This document shows, one piece after another, positions 38,701-62,040 of a DNA stretch of 64,000 nt (within the stretch, counting starts at the first letter, position 1; the number at the start of each line of letters is the position of its first letter). The stretch lies in contig CM053246.1 in NCBI GenBank assembly GCA_028583405.1, forward strand, positions 6,293,620-6,357,619. The letters run 5' to 3'. Source of the stretch: Pogonophryne albipinna (taxonomy: Eukaryota > Chordata > Actinopteri > Perciformes > Artedidraconidae). The translations under genes were made by a program, and so were the position numbers. Below the pieces are notes generated by a model. That model searched no databases. It saw nothing but the letters and a program-made list of their open reading frames with translations, and was not told the DNA's origin.

Positions 38701-41458
38701 ACGCGGATTTTGGGTCCTTAACTTAAAAAAAAAATAAAAAAAAGAGGAGGCGGAGCCAACGCCTGATCAGAATTCTATAAAGGTAAATTCTGCTGTGATA
38801 AAACGCCATCCTGTTCTAAACCACATCAAAGATTATTTCTGAAACAGTACAGAGCTCAAATGCTTTTTCTCTTGCAGGTTTATCACAAGGTGAGTTCCTT
38901 TTTTTATTTCCTGCTTTTTAAACACATGTGCTCTACAGTACAGGTTAGCTCTGAGTGTTAGCGAGGCTTGCTAATGTAAACAAAGACGAGATTACGTCCA
39001 AAACACGTCAGGCATTGTTTCTGATAGCAATTTTCTGTGGGTCCGCTGCCGGTTTGACGTCAGATCAGCAGCAAATCTGTATCCGCTCGTTGTACCCGTT
39101 TTTTAAAGATTTGGGTACAGAGGAAAAGAGAGAGGGTTTTATTTTCTGACGCTGCGTGAGTTCCCCGACGCACCGGGGACACATATTTATGTATAAAAGA
39201 CATCACAAAGTGCATTTTGCATGATAGGTCCCCTTTAATGTAAAAGTATTAGCATCAAAATATACTTAAAGTACCAAAAGTACTCCTTATGCTTTATGGC
39301 CCATTTCTAAATCGTATATATATTGAGTTACTGGGTTACTTTTATTATTATTCATGTGTTTTAATCACAACTGGTAAATGTAGAGCTAGTTTGAATAACT
39401 TTATATAAAGTAGCATAAACTGAAAAAACTCAGGTTAGGTATAAGTAACTCTAAATTGTACTTAAGTACAGTATATGAGTAAATGTACTTTTACTATCCA
39501 CCACTTCTGAGATGGATGTTGAAGCTGGAATGGTAATAAGGTATCTTGTTGCAGGTGTCTGAAAGACGAACATTCATATTAAACTCAGTGTGAGTCAAAT
39601 CAAAATGCTCAAATGTCAAACATTCCATTATAGTGCATATTATATATAAGTCTTTGTGTAGTTACATACAGTGGAGGAAATAAGTATTTGATCCCTTGCC
39701 GATTTTGTAAGTCTACCCATTTACAAAGAAATTAATTTGCATTTAAATGTGGGAAATAAGTATTTGATCCCCTTGCAACAAACAAGAACTCTGGCTCCCT
39801 AAGACCGGTTATATAAGTCCTCTGCCTTTAAAAAAGTATCCTCTCCACCATGGGCAAGACTAAAGAGCTGTCTAAGGACCTCAGGGACAAGACTGTAGAC
39901 CTGCACACGGCTGGGACTGGCTCCAAGACCACCAGAAATGAGCATCAGTCACCCTCGGTCTGGGGCTCCACACAAGATCTGGCCCCGTGGGGTTTTGATG
40001 ATCAGGAGAAAGGTGAGGGATCAGCCAGAACTACACAGGAGGAACTTGTGAATGATCTCAAGGCAGCTGGGAGCACAGGCACCAAGAAAAGTATTGGTAA
40101 CACACTACACCATAATGGATCAAATCCTGCAGCGCCTGAAGGCCCCCCTGATCAAGAAGAACATGAGAGGCCCGTCTGAAGTTTGACAATGAACCTCTGA
40201 AGGATTCAGAGAAGGCTTGGGAGAAGAGGATTTGGCCATATGCCATGTTTGGAGGAAGAGAGATGCTGACTATAACCCCAGAACACCATCCGTCAGGCAT
40301 GGAGGTGGAAACATTCTGCTTTGGGGTGTTTCTCTGCTAAGGGGACAGGACCACTTCCTGCATCGAGGAGAGGGTGGACGGGGCCATGTAACGCAAGATC
40401 TTGGCCGATAGCCTCCTTCCCTCAGCCAGGACTCTGAACATGGGTCATGGAAGGGTCTTCCAGCAGGACAATGACCCTGAACATACGGCCAAGGCAACAC
40501 AGGAGTCTCTAAAGAAGAAGCACATTTAGGTGAGGGAGGGGCCTAGCCAGTCTCCGGACCTTAATCCCATAGAACATCTGTGGAGGGAGCTGAGTCTTCA
40601 AGATGCCAAGCAGCAGCCTCAAAACCTGAAGGATTTGGAGAGGATCTTCAGAGAGGACTGGACCAACATCCTTCCTGAGATGTGCAAAGACCTGGAGACC
40701 AGCTGCAAGAAGCGTCTGACGTCTGAAGCGTCTGATGTTTTGCAAGGGGATCAAATACTTATTTCCCACAGTTAAATGCAAATCAATTGTTATCTTTTAT
40801 ATAATGTCATTTTCTTTTTGATATTCTTACTCTCAATGTTAAAACAAACCTACCATTAAAAATATAGACGGTTCATTTCTTTGTAAGTGGGCAAACGTAC
40901 ACAATCTGCAAGGGATCGGTTATGATCATATAAATTATCTTGTATTGACAAGTTAAACGGCACAAACTAATATATTTTGTTCATTAAAAAAATGTCCTTA
41001 CCATGTTAATCGCTCGTACTCATTTTCCAGTTTATAAATGAAACTATGGAGAGCGTTTTTCACGTGAGCAACCCGAGAGATGAGAGACTCCACCGCCGCC
41101 TCCAGCTGCTTCTCCTCCCGCTGCTGAGGGGAGAAAGGAGCAAAGCTGTCTGATAAATGCTCACACTTAACACACAAAATAATAAGGACAGGCTTTGTTC
41201 ACCAAATAAATGTCCGTTTAACTCTATAATAAGTAGGAATTCATTGTAATGTTTAACTAACAAAAGCTGGTTTAAAAGCAAACTAGTTTTTGTCTCATTT
41301 AGCAAGCTAGCTACTGCTAGCTGTAGTCTACACATACGTAAATTAGGAGCAAAGTTTACAAGTATGCGAGTACAACTTCAATTAGAACGCATGTGAAAAT
41401 ATAAAAAAGTCGCATACTGTAAATGGATATAAAGGCATTTCAATAATATTACCTGCAT
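32708..41458 (-). CDS. med8: med8, Mediator head-module subunit 8, complete
   Basis: MED8 belongs to the head module of Mediator, which links activators to RNA polymerase II; its C-terminal helix docks on MED18/MED20. Coding exons, in order on the minus strand, are 41458-41453, 41120-41002 (or from 41123), 38143-37999, 37898-37758, 33734-33647, 33559-33320 and 32778-32708. They join in frame into 269 residues (human 268). Residues 1-42 run from [19 protein letters not shown] to the ERLTW motif, 43-137 cover from [20 protein letters not shown] to [13 protein letters not shown], and 138-166 form a basic helix. Then comes a Gly/Pro/Gln-rich region, and the end is [17 protein letters not shown], close to the human tail. 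Exon 1 encodes only Met-Gln. It is most likely a housekeeping gene, with an ETS-type promoter motif upstream. Confidence 0.95.
32839..33112 (+). repeat. tRNA-derived SINE in med8 intron 6
   Basis: Plus-strand copy with a tRNA-like head: A-box-like TGGCTGCGAGG and B box GGTTCGATCCC about 40 bases later. A central region follows, and the tail is AAGCGCTATATAAGTACAG then TCCATTTACCATTT, typical of fish SINEs with LINE-related tails. Antisense to med8. Confidence 0.8.
33320..33559 (-). CDS. med8: med8 exon 6
   Basis: Acceptor TTCCCAG, donor GGCAGCCAG/GTAGGA. It encodes from [15 protein letters not shown] to the Gly/Pro/Gln-rich stretch PQQQGQP. Unspliced reading would add RRPGELG and stop, so a retained intron gives an alternative short C-terminus. 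Confidence 0.93.
33647..33734 (-). CDS. med8: med8 exon 5
   Basis: Acceptor TTCTCAACAG, donor AGTGCCG/GTGTGT. It encodes [18 protein letters not shown] and [10 protein letters not shown], the conserved helix of the MED8 middle region. Confidence 0.92.
34250..34928. mobile_element. CAGAGGTGGAA-family MITE copy with expanded end
   Basis: Right end TATTCCACCTCTG at about 34915-34928 is the terminus of the family also seen at 31155 and 38440. Its subterminal region has expanded into a tandem array. The left end is degenerate. Confidence 0.5.
34675..34920 (+). repeat. Tandem array of 33- and 28-bp units
   Basis: Units contain GATCTGAGTACTT then CTACTTTTACTCAAGTACAA (33 bp) or ATCATTTCACTACAA (28 bp). 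The order long, long, short recurs twice, so the array has a higher-order period of about 94 bp. The apparent protein [11 protein letters not shown] repeat is only the translation of this array. Confidence 0.85.
35651..36304. mobile_element. Foldback MITE with ~50-bp near-perfect inverted ends
   Basis: The left end GGCGCATTCACACCGCAGTA and following bases through AAAGGTTCATGAGAACTC are matched exactly in reverse complement at the right end (36255-36304). The interior is non-coding and includes a 47-bp palindrome at 35889-35935. Confidence 0.85.
35889..35935. repeat. Near-perfect 47-bp palindrome
   Basis: 23-base arms (35889-35911 and 35913-35935) are exact reverse complements separated by a single C. 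The arm begins GGCTTCAGTAGAAGCTGC. Confidence 0.9.
36870..37345 (+). repeat. LINE/SINE 3' end fragment
   Basis: Contains GAGCAAGGCACCGCACC, TGCTCCCTGGGCGCTGTC and ACTGCTCCTAGTACTAGG, common in the 3' part of fish L2-like retroelements. It ends GTGCTATTTAAATAAAGTTT. The adjoining text at 33800-33888 appears to be its other half, split by the hAT-like insertion. Confidence 0.55.
37758..37898 (-). CDS. med8: med8 exon 4
   Basis: Acceptor CCCCCCACAG, donor GCACAG/GTCAGA, 47 codons in phase 0. It encodes [19 protein letters not shown] and [20 protein letters not shown], highly like human MED8. Confidence 0.94.
37999..38143 (-). CDS. med8: med8 exon 3
   Basis: Acceptor CATTCAG, donor TTAGCG/GTGAGT. 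It completes the split Trp of RLTW and encodes [19 protein letters not shown] to [19 protein letters not shown]. Confidence 0.94.
38440..39509. mobile_element. CAGAGGTGGAA-family MITE split by a TTAA element
   Basis: Left end GAGGTGGAAGAAGTACT; reverse complement of the right end CAGAAGTGGTGGATAGT. It is interrupted at 38541-39238 by a separate element. Sits in med8 intron 2. Confidence 0.6.
38541..39238. mobile_element. TTAA-flanked element, GACCTATCATGC family
   Basis: TTAA at 38541-38544 and 39235-39238 with inverted ends TTAAAATGGACCTATCATGC and (reverse complement) TTAAAGGGGACCTATCATGC. No transposase frame. It resembles 55762-57524 in its ends. Confidence 0.75.
39669..40925 (+). mobile_element. 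Degenerate Tc1-like transposon in med8 intron 2
   Basis: The left inverted repeat starts CAGTGGAGGAAATAAGTATT after a TA at 39667-39668. An inner direct copy AAATAAGTATTTGATCCCC lies at about 39753-39771, the IR/DR arrangement of fish Tc1 elements. The right inverted repeat (to about 40925) has lost its outermost bases. The transposase is broken: 39850-40179 starts [19 protein letters not shown] like Tc1 transposases but then shifts frame, and 40530-40775 retains [15 protein letters not shown], the region around the last catalytic acid of the DDE/D domain. Inactive. Confidence 0.88.
41002..41120 (-). CDS. med8: med8 exon 2, with NAGNAG acceptor
   Basis: Encodes [20 protein letters not shown] and [19 protein letters not shown], ending with TG of a split Trp before GTAAGG. 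The acceptor is a tandem CAGCAG: splicing at the second AG (exon from 41120) gives the human-like MQREEKQ, at the first AG (from 41123) it inserts one Gln. Confidence 0.93.
41453..41458 (-). CDS. med8: med8 exon 1 coding part (Met-Gln)
   Basis: ATGCAG followed by the donor GTAATA. Only two codons are encoded before the first intron, as in human MED8, whose protein also starts MQREEKQ. Confidence 0.85.
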
Positions 41459-41530
41459 TGTTGAACTACAAGCTAAACGCCGAAACGTTAGTGTACCGTC
41501 CAAGTAGAAACACTTCCGGTTCAAGATGTC
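41459..41530 (-). promoter_or_regulatory. med8 5' UTR and ETS-type core promoter
   Basis: On the minus strand ACCGGAAGTG (41511-41520) lies about 55 bases upstream of the start codon, an ETS/GABP consensus typical of TATA-less housekeeping promoters. The exact start site is inferred. Confidence 0.5.
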
Positions 41531-41788
41531 AAAATAAAAGCATGGAATTTGTTGATACTTGTTTTACTTCGCAGAAATGTACGAATAGCATACTAAACAT
41601 GCAGGGTGGAATAACTTAGTAGGCCTACTGTTATTACATACATATTAGAGGTACTTGTACTTCCTTGATTAATGTAATGGTATGCAAACGTATAGGCCTA
41701 CTTGTAGTCCATATTTAGAGGAAAATATTCTAATAATGTTTTATTACATTACATATTATGGCTGTTGACATTTTTGGGGGGGATTTAA
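41531..41788. other. Intergenic, nothing recognised
   Basis: AT-rich DNA between the med8 promoter and the first Harbinger-like element. Confidence 0.35.
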
Positions 41789-42490
41789 AAGTCCCTACAC
41801 ACGGCGGCGTGCGTTGCCGCTTCAACGCTTCTGCCCATTCACTTTGAATGGGGTGACGTCACGATTCGCCGAACTGCATTGTGGGAGCAAAGCGTAGCTT
41901 TTCTCGCGGTGCTCGCTGCAAAAGTAGAGCAATGTTCTACTTTTGACGCCTCGACGGAGGCGTCAGCCAATCAAATCCCGTTTATGCAAATCTGCCAGTA
42001 CAAACGCTAGCCAATCAAACCGCGTGTATGCTGGGAGAGCCAGACCGCAGTTCATTTCCTCATATGCCAAAAAATGGAGGAGAAAATAATCGTAGCGGTA
42101 GGGAATCACCCGGTGCTTTATGATCAGTCTCTGTTCACCTACCGGGATACAAACCGGAGGAGCGAGGCATGGAGAGAGGTGGCAGAGACAGTGGGTGAAA
42201 CTGGTAGGTTTTCGCCTGTTTGGGGAGTTTATATCCAGTGTACTTCGTTTGAATGGACAGCTAGCAGGCATAGACAGTATTTAGCCAGCATGGAATGTTG
42301 CGTAAAATAGCACCATAGGCATTCATGTCATAAATGTTCATCATATAAAGTGTGACATGTAAAACCTTTTATGCAATTGATAGGAGAGATTCATATGATT
42401 GGTTGTTGGTCGCGTTGCTCGCGTAAACTCCCCAAGCTCAAGACACGCCCACCGCCAAGCGGCAACGCACGCCGCCGTGTGTAGGGGCCC
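41789..42490 (+). mobile_element. PIF/Harbinger-like element, copy A, with MADF-like frame
   Basis: Inverted ends: left GTCCCTACACACGGCGGCG, right reverse complement GGGCCCCTACACACGGCG, both continuing TGCGTTGCCGCTT. A plus-strand frame from 42074 reads MEEKIIVAVGNHPVLYDQSL then RDTNRRSEAWREVAETVG, the pattern of an N-terminal MADF (Myb/SANT-like) domain. It stops against a possible donor (GTAGGT near 42205). MADF/Myb proteins accompany PIF/Harbinger transposases. No DDE transposase is present and a TWA target duplication is not obvious. Confidence 0.65.
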
Positions 42491-42857
42491 TCTTCAGGTT
42501 TACAAATATTATATTTTGACCTAAATCAAAATATTCTATTATTTTCAAAAGCTATTTAAGTCTGATGCTTCGATTAATTTTAAACAGACAGTTCAACAAA
42601 AGGATACCCAAAAAAAAATGTTTTATCATTTAAATATTGAATTGTTCTTTCTTAGTACGATCCCATTTTCAATAAAATGGTGGTCTTACCTTGACTTGAA
42701 GATGAAGTCCATTTGCCTATCCTTCTGGACAAAAATCTCTATTACTTTTTTGTAAAAGTCCTCCTTATCTTCTTGTAGTTTCAAAAGTCGAATCATAAAT
42801 CGAATCGATAGATTTAGGATCGATAGATTTTTTATTAGAAAATTATAAAAGTAGGAC
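42491..42857. other. DNA between the two Harbinger-like copies
   Basis: AT-rich. On the minus strand a short frame LLKLQEDKEDFYKKVIEIF ends at a possible donor near 42690 (CAAG/GTAAGA); I do not recognise it. The phrase CGAATCATAAATCGAATCG resembles 56958-56975. Confidence 0.3.
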
Positions 42858-44839
42858 GGAGCGTCCACACAGCAGCGTGCGTTGACGCTTGGCGGTGGGC
42901 GTGTCTGAAGCTTTGGGATTTTTTGCGAGCAACGCGACCAACAACCAATCACATGAATCTCCCGCCCCCGACATACAAAGCAATAGCAATGTTAAAACGA
43001 AGTAAACTGGTTATAAAATCCCCAAACAGGCGAAAACCTACCAGTTTCACCCACTGTCTCTGCCTCCTCCCTCCAAGCCTCGCTCCTCCGGTTTGTATCC
43101 CGGTAGATAAACAGAGACTGATCATTACAGCACCGGGTGATTCACTACCGCTATAATCAGCGCCATATATGGCCCTGGCTATAATGAATTTTCCCTCCAT
43201 TTTTTGGAATATGAGGAAATTACCTGCTTAGTCTCTCCCAGCATACACGCGGTTTGATTGGCTAGCGCTTGTACTGGCAGATTTGCATTCACGGGACTTC
43301 ATTGGCTGACGCTTCTGCCGAGGCGCCAAAAGTTGAACATTGCTCAACTTTTGAAGCGAGCAACGCCAGCAACGCTCCACGTCGCTTCCCAAAATGCAGT
43401 TTGGCTAAAAGTGACGTCACCCCATTCAAAGTGAATGGGCAGGGGCCTCATTTATAATGCCGTGCGTAGGATTCACGTGGGAAGGTTGCTTACGTAGTAG
43501 AAATCCAAAAAATAGGTACAGAAATGTTCCGACATTTTCCGATTCACCAAACATTGCGTACCGGCGAGGAAAGTGCGTACAGCACTTCCTACGCCGGTTT
43601 CCCTTTATAAATCACAATCGACTCGAAATGCGGTGCAGCTTTTGCGGGCTTCACGTAACGCCCATATTTGCCTATAAATAGTCAAAGAAACGCCCATTCA
43701 TTCATTCATTCATTCTGACTGACTTTATGAAGAAGATCGCAGGAAATGACGACAGAACAGCTAAAAAGACATCTCACACCGTGTCAGATTTTGGTTATTT
43801 TGGAGAGGTCGGAGATAAATCATATTGTTTGGTGGATGCAGTTTGAACCAGAGTAGCAGCATGGAGGTCGGATCGTCACCAAAATAAATAAGTGGTCCGA
43901 AAAAGGTTCATGACAAAATACACATAGCCTAACCTTCCTCAGGCAGTGTGTTTGTACCGGGGACAGGAGACCCCCACCCTGGATGAGAAACTGTAAGAAA
44001 TGATCGGGGAATCCCTCCGGAGTGGAGTCATGACGACTGGATCTGAATTATGTTTTCGTATTTGGTGGTTTGTGTCCCAGCTGTCGATCAGCTGTGCGCA
44101 GCGTCTCCACTGCAGCCTGTGCATCTCAACCCCCCCCCCCCCCCCCCCCTCCCCGAAGCAACTCTATATCCACCTGTTAGAGGAAATACAACTAATGTGT
44201 TGTGTTATATTCGCTGTACAATTTACCACATATGGTGTTCTTAGTTTCCATACCTCCTGTGTTTTATGAGCGACTTATCAAGTCTTAGCAAACGGCATAA
44301 AACATGTTTAAACATGGTAGTATATAAAACCATGCTCGTACAACCTAGAAATGCAAAACCGCATCATTTATGAGAAAACATTTCATAACATTAACACAAC
44401 ATATTCGAGGTGGTTTTAAATAACATCCGTATTTATTTATTTCTCCAAGTTATGTTTTTGTGTGCACTGAGGAGTCTCAAACAGGCGTTTGTTTAATCAT
44501 TTTAAGATTGGCTTTAATCAATGTTTGAAAATGAATTCTTCATATATGATAAATGAGAGGTAACATTTTGTTTATGGTATTATTTCCACATATTTCTCTC
44601 CATTCTTCCTTCTGCCAACGGTGTCGCAGTTTCTCGTCTCTCCCGTGTTTGTGCTTAGTGCGTACGCATAGTTAGAGTTTGCGTGGAGGACCGCACGTTT
44701 TCCCGTCAAGTTAGTATTTTATAAATCGCAAACATTGCGTAGAAACTAGCGTACGCCATTTTTTTGAGCGTATATCCCTTTATAAATGAGGCCCCAGAAG
44801 CGTTGGAAGCTTCAATGCACGCCGCTGTGTGGACGGGCC
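42858..44839 (-). mobile_element. PIF/Harbinger-like element, copy B, split by insertion
   Basis: Same family as copy A in opposite orientation. Left end GGAGCGTCCACACAGCAGC, right reverse complement GGCCCGTCCACACAGCGGC. The MADF-like coding region survives on the minus strand at about 43050-43201, but frameshifts break it. The element is interrupted at 43442-44795. Confidence 0.65.
43442..44795. mobile_element. Insertion with GGGGCCTCATTTATAA ends inside copy B
   Basis: The 16-base ends GGGGCCTCATTTATAA and its complement bound 1354 bp. Copy A reads through this site as GGGCAGAAGCG, so the empty site is known exactly: at most one base (A) is duplicated. Subterminal repeats near both ends contain GTGCGTA and ACGCATAGTTAG-like text. 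A C19-20 tract lies at 44130-44149. No intact frame. Confidence 0.65.
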
Positions 44840-45786
44840 GTGAGGGTAGGCAAGTATGGGATTAGTTTTGTTTCATAAAGATAAAGAAACACTTTCTCAG
44901 AATCAAGCAAAACTAAGATTTTAAGAGAAAAAAAACTGAGTCAAGCAAAATAAAGGTAATTTCAAAAATCAAACTAAGTTGCAAACAAATCATTTGTGTA
45001 ATCATGTAAACTGTAAGTCTTTTTTCTTTGCTTTAACATATATTTTTGTTTGCAGATCTCAATGATCAGACTTTTGCTCTCGCTGCAGCTCTCTCGTTTG
45101 CGCTCCCTAATGGTGGGTGGGACTTTCAGGGGTGCGTCCCCATTGGCTACTCAGTTTTTGAGTGACAGCCCAGTCCTCCAGCGATCATACAGTGCAACTC
45201 ATGCAGCAAACTCCGGAGTCCTGGGGAGTTTTCATGAAAATATCGGACTTATCTTATGGATTTCTGTGCATTAGACTTGTGTTGTGTAGTTTATACTTTG
45301 TTCCAACTTTAAATATTTTGGAACAGCTCCCATAGATAGAGCTAAGACGCAAGGAAGGGACGCGAGTGAGGGAAAGGAGGAGGTGAAATACTCAATTGAG
45401 ATGAACCTAGGGGCTTGATCGGGGCTTGACCAGTCTATGGGCTTGACCCACGTCGCTCAAAACGGCTCAATAGGCACACTGTAGACACTAATTAGAAGAA
45501 CAGACTAAAACAGCAATGTACAGACGAATCAGATGATTAAACATGATCGTAAAATATATTTTAAGATGTATTATTTTAATTTTTAACTTTCTGCTGACAC
45601 TAGGTGGATCTGTACCCCACCTGCCCCTAATGACCTGCCACTGAATACAAAGAATAACTGTCTTATTTTAAATAACAGGAAGAGCTTCATGGTGATTTCT
45701 AATAATTGTGTCATCCATTGTTCTTAATTCATCTTTTATGAAAAGTAAAAAAGCCAACAGGAACCGAGCATTAGTATCCAAAACAT
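44840..45786. other. Intergenic, possible unassigned repeat
   Basis: 45050-45290 contains GC-richer text around TGGTGGGTGGGACTTTC with a plus-strand frame of 74 codons. It may be part of an unknown transposon. No gene is supported. Confidence 0.3.
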
Positions 45787-46175
45787 TTTATTTTTGAAAA
45801 AAGGCATTTGTTTTCTTATTTAGTGTTTTAGTTAAGCATACAGTAAAAAAAAAACCTGTTCACACAGTTCCTTTCACTATAGTATCATTTCTCATTGAGT
45901 GTACATATCAGCTGCAAGTGTTTTTTATGAAGCAGTTAGTTTGACATATAGGCTTGTGTTTATTTACTTGGTTTATAGAAAAGTAGGTCCACTGGTTGCC
46001 TAGAGATAGTAAAGTATTCACTTCTTACATGGGCATTTGAAACAAATCTGCCCCTCCAAAAGTACAAAGCATACAAAGTGCAAAGAAAGTGCTCTCATGT
46101 GTGTTGCCTAGCACATGACTGAAGCCAGAATTACTTGATGACAGTTCTGCATCAGCAGCGCACAGTTGGTGAGTT
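45787..46175 (-). other. aldh9a1: aldh9a1 3' untranslated region
   Basis: Follows the aldh9a1 stop on the minus strand. TTTATT at 45787-45792 gives an AATAAA poly(A) signal. Confidence 0.65.
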
Positions 46176-59850
<13,675 letters not shown>

Positions 59851-60312
59851 TGCTTAACACAGCGAAGTTACTGATTTATTTATAACAGCAAGAATCAGCT
59901 ATCCTCTTTTTTTTATGAAATCATTTTAGATTTCCATAAAACTATAACAAAAAACAATTGTCAGACAAAAAAAGGATTTGTACTGAGGAATCCAATGTCT
60001 TTATTTTAAGACTTCTCTGTGTTCATAGCAGGATTTCGAGTGATCAGAAGCTGATCAATAGTGCAACCCATCCCATAGAAAACATTTATTTCTCCCTGTA
60101 AATCACCCATGATGGAAAAACACAATTATGTTGCAGGAAGTACAAAACAGTCAGTTATCATACGCTTATCCCGCATATTAATATCTCCAATCCCACCATA
60201 GTAGACCCAGGGTTCAATTATCGGTGTATGGTCCTTTAGAAAACACTGGTGGTCAGCAGGTATAAATAGATGAATTTGTTAAAGAAATGAAAAACACTAC
60301 TGAAGAGTAATC
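59851..60312. other. Intergenic between aldh9a1 and tmco1
   Basis: AT-rich with no recognised element; TTTATT at about 60000-60005 is an alternative minus-strand poly(A) signal for tmco1. Confidence 0.4.
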
Positions 60313-60645
60313 ATAAAACTTTATTATTATGTAAGAAATAAGGATACCAACAATGACATACAATAATACTGATAAATGGATCAGATGTTACAGTGCCAAT
60401 TAATCATTAAAATCTCCAAACAATATATGGCATGAGCTGAATACAAGGTAGACTTTTGTATCCTTTGGTAATCATTAAGAACTAATTTTCTAAGTAAGAC
60501 TATGTTAAAGTTAAATAAACAAAACATGGATGAGGAATCCAACAGAAGGCAGAGAAACAGTAGCTGCAACCGAGAATCCGTTTGTCTTGTGCTCTGAGGA
60601 GGGAGCCGTGTCTGCAGGAGCAGCACCGTGAGACCCGTCTGATGG
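60313..60645 (-). other. tmco1: tmco1 3' untranslated region
   Basis: Follows the tmco1 stop on the minus strand; TTTATT near 60320 gives AATAAA. Confidence 0.55.
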
Positions 60646-60744
60646 TTAGGAGAACTTGGCTGCTTGTGGGGGGGGTCCCAGGAAGCCTCCGGCCTGTTTG
60701 GTTGCAGCTCTGGAGGGCGCGAGACCGAGCATCTTCTGAATGTT
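60646..60744 (-). CDS. tmco1: tmco1 last coding exon, partial gene
   Basis: TMCO1 is an ER membrane protein, described as a calcium load-activated leak channel and as part of the multipass translocon. After the acceptor CTCTCCAG the exon reads NIQKMLGLAPSRAATKQAGG and FLGPPPQAAKFS then TAA, 32 residues nearly identical to the human C-terminus (NIQKILGLAPSRAATKQAGG, FLGPPPPSGKFS). The preceding exon, expected to end with SIRQ, is not found up to 64000 on this strand. The upstream part probably lies beyond the right edge behind a transposon-filled intron. Adjacent ALDH9A1-TMCO1 order matches human. Confidence 0.9.
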   Translation of the reverse strand, partial: NIQKMLGLAPSRAATKQAGGFLGPPPQAAKFS

Positions 60745-60856
60745 CTGGAGAGAGGACACAGAACACAACACTCTCAAAACTGTGACACTGTGATGAAGTT
60801 TCTAGGTGTGTAAACACAAAAACCTCAAACCTAAATCAAGAATTTCTCTGTTGCAC

Positions 60857-61487
60857 AGGCTGATATTACATTGCATTTAGCTGACGCTTTTATCCAAAGC
60901 GACTTACAATAAGTGCGTTCGACCAACAAAATAAAAACTTGAAGAAAACAGAATCATAGAAGTACATCAGGCTTCATAGAGCAAAAACATTTCAAGTGCT
61001 ACTCAACTGGCTTTAGATAAGCCAGCTCTTTATTAGTATATAAGTGCTTTGTTAATAGTTCTATCGCTCGAAGTGGAGTCGAAAGAGATGAGTTTTCAGT
61101 CTGCGCCGGAAGGTGTGTAAGCTATCTGCTGTCCTGATGTCAATGGGGAGCTCATTCCACCATTTTGGAGCCAGGATAGCAAACCCACATGTTTTTGCTG
61201 ATGGGAACTTGGGTCCCCTTCGCAGCGAGGGTGCAGCGAGCCGTTTGGTTGATGCAGAGCGGAGTGCACGTGCTGGGGTGTACGGTTTAACCATGTCCTG
61301 GATGTAGGAAGGGCCAGATCCATTCGCAGCATGGTACGCTAGTACCATTGTCTTGAAGTGGATTCTTGCAGTTACTGGAAGCCAGTGGAGGGAGCGGAGG
61401 AGCTGCGTGGTGTGGGAGAATTTAGGAAGGTTGAAGACCAGGCGAGCAGCTGCATTCTGGATGAGCTGCAGAGGTCGGATGACTGAT
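60857..61487 (-). mobile_element. 5'-truncated non-LTR retrotransposon, minus strand
   Basis: The minus-strand frame 61348-61061 reads PSYIQDMVKPYTPARALRSA and WWNELPIDIRTADSLHTFRR then LKTHLFRLHFER, the C-terminal end of an L2/Rex-like ORF2 seen all over fish genomes. It ends with the 3' terminus whose complement is CATTTAGCTGACGCTTTTAT. Truncation at the 5' side is typical of target-primed reverse transcription. It sits in the tmco1 intron if that gene continues right. Confidence 0.75.
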
Positions 61488-61938
61488 ATGTTCCTTTATT
61501 GTGGTGAACATGGCCACTAAAAAGTGTCTGTCAATTTTCAACTCAATCTGCTTCCATAGATACTCACTAAACATGAATGTGTTTTCAATATGAAAAAACA
61601 TTGAAACTATATATATCTTATTTTTGTTTTATTCACATGAATGGGTTAGGGGTGTTGGTTATAGTCTTGTTTTGGTAAAAAAATGGAATGACACAAACTG
61701 CATGACAAAGGGGACCGTCCTTTCCCAAAGCATGTAATGGATGTATTACACTAGGAATAATAATGCTTGTTTTATACGTTTATTAATTGATTGATACGCT
61801 AAGGGCAATATTGTTGGCCGATACTGAATTCTGATTTAAGTCTGACCTTCCGCTTCTGAATGTCCTTCTTCCCTAAGAAATACAATTGAATGCAAACACA
61901 AAACATTTTTATGGACAGCCTGCTGGACATCCTGGACA
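61488..61938. other. Inferred tmco1 intron, nothing certain
   Basis: A short minus-strand segment 61877-61849 flanked by AG and GT reads KKDIQKRK; it has no known partner and is not called an exon. Confidence 0.25.
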
Positions 61939-61939
61939 C

Positions 61940-62040
61940 TAGGGCTGAACGATATGCCGTGTCATGGCGATAACCGCGATATGCGCATGCGCGATATTCA
62001 CACCGCAGGGACGTGCGGTTTTATTCATTTAAAAAAAAAA
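61940..62040 (+). repeat. hAT terminus fragment (TAGGGCTGAACGATAT)
   Basis: TAGGGCTGAACGATATGCC is a well-known type of fish hAT end. The opposite terminus was not found, so only a fragment is supported. Confidence 0.5.

Noticed and set aside
39850..40179. 110-codon gene candidate
   Set aside because: It is a frameshifted Tc1 transposase remnant, described with its element.
61096..61332. Second minus-strand frame overlapping the LINE ORF
   Set aside because: Frame-shifted shadow of the ORF2 C-terminus at 61348-61061.
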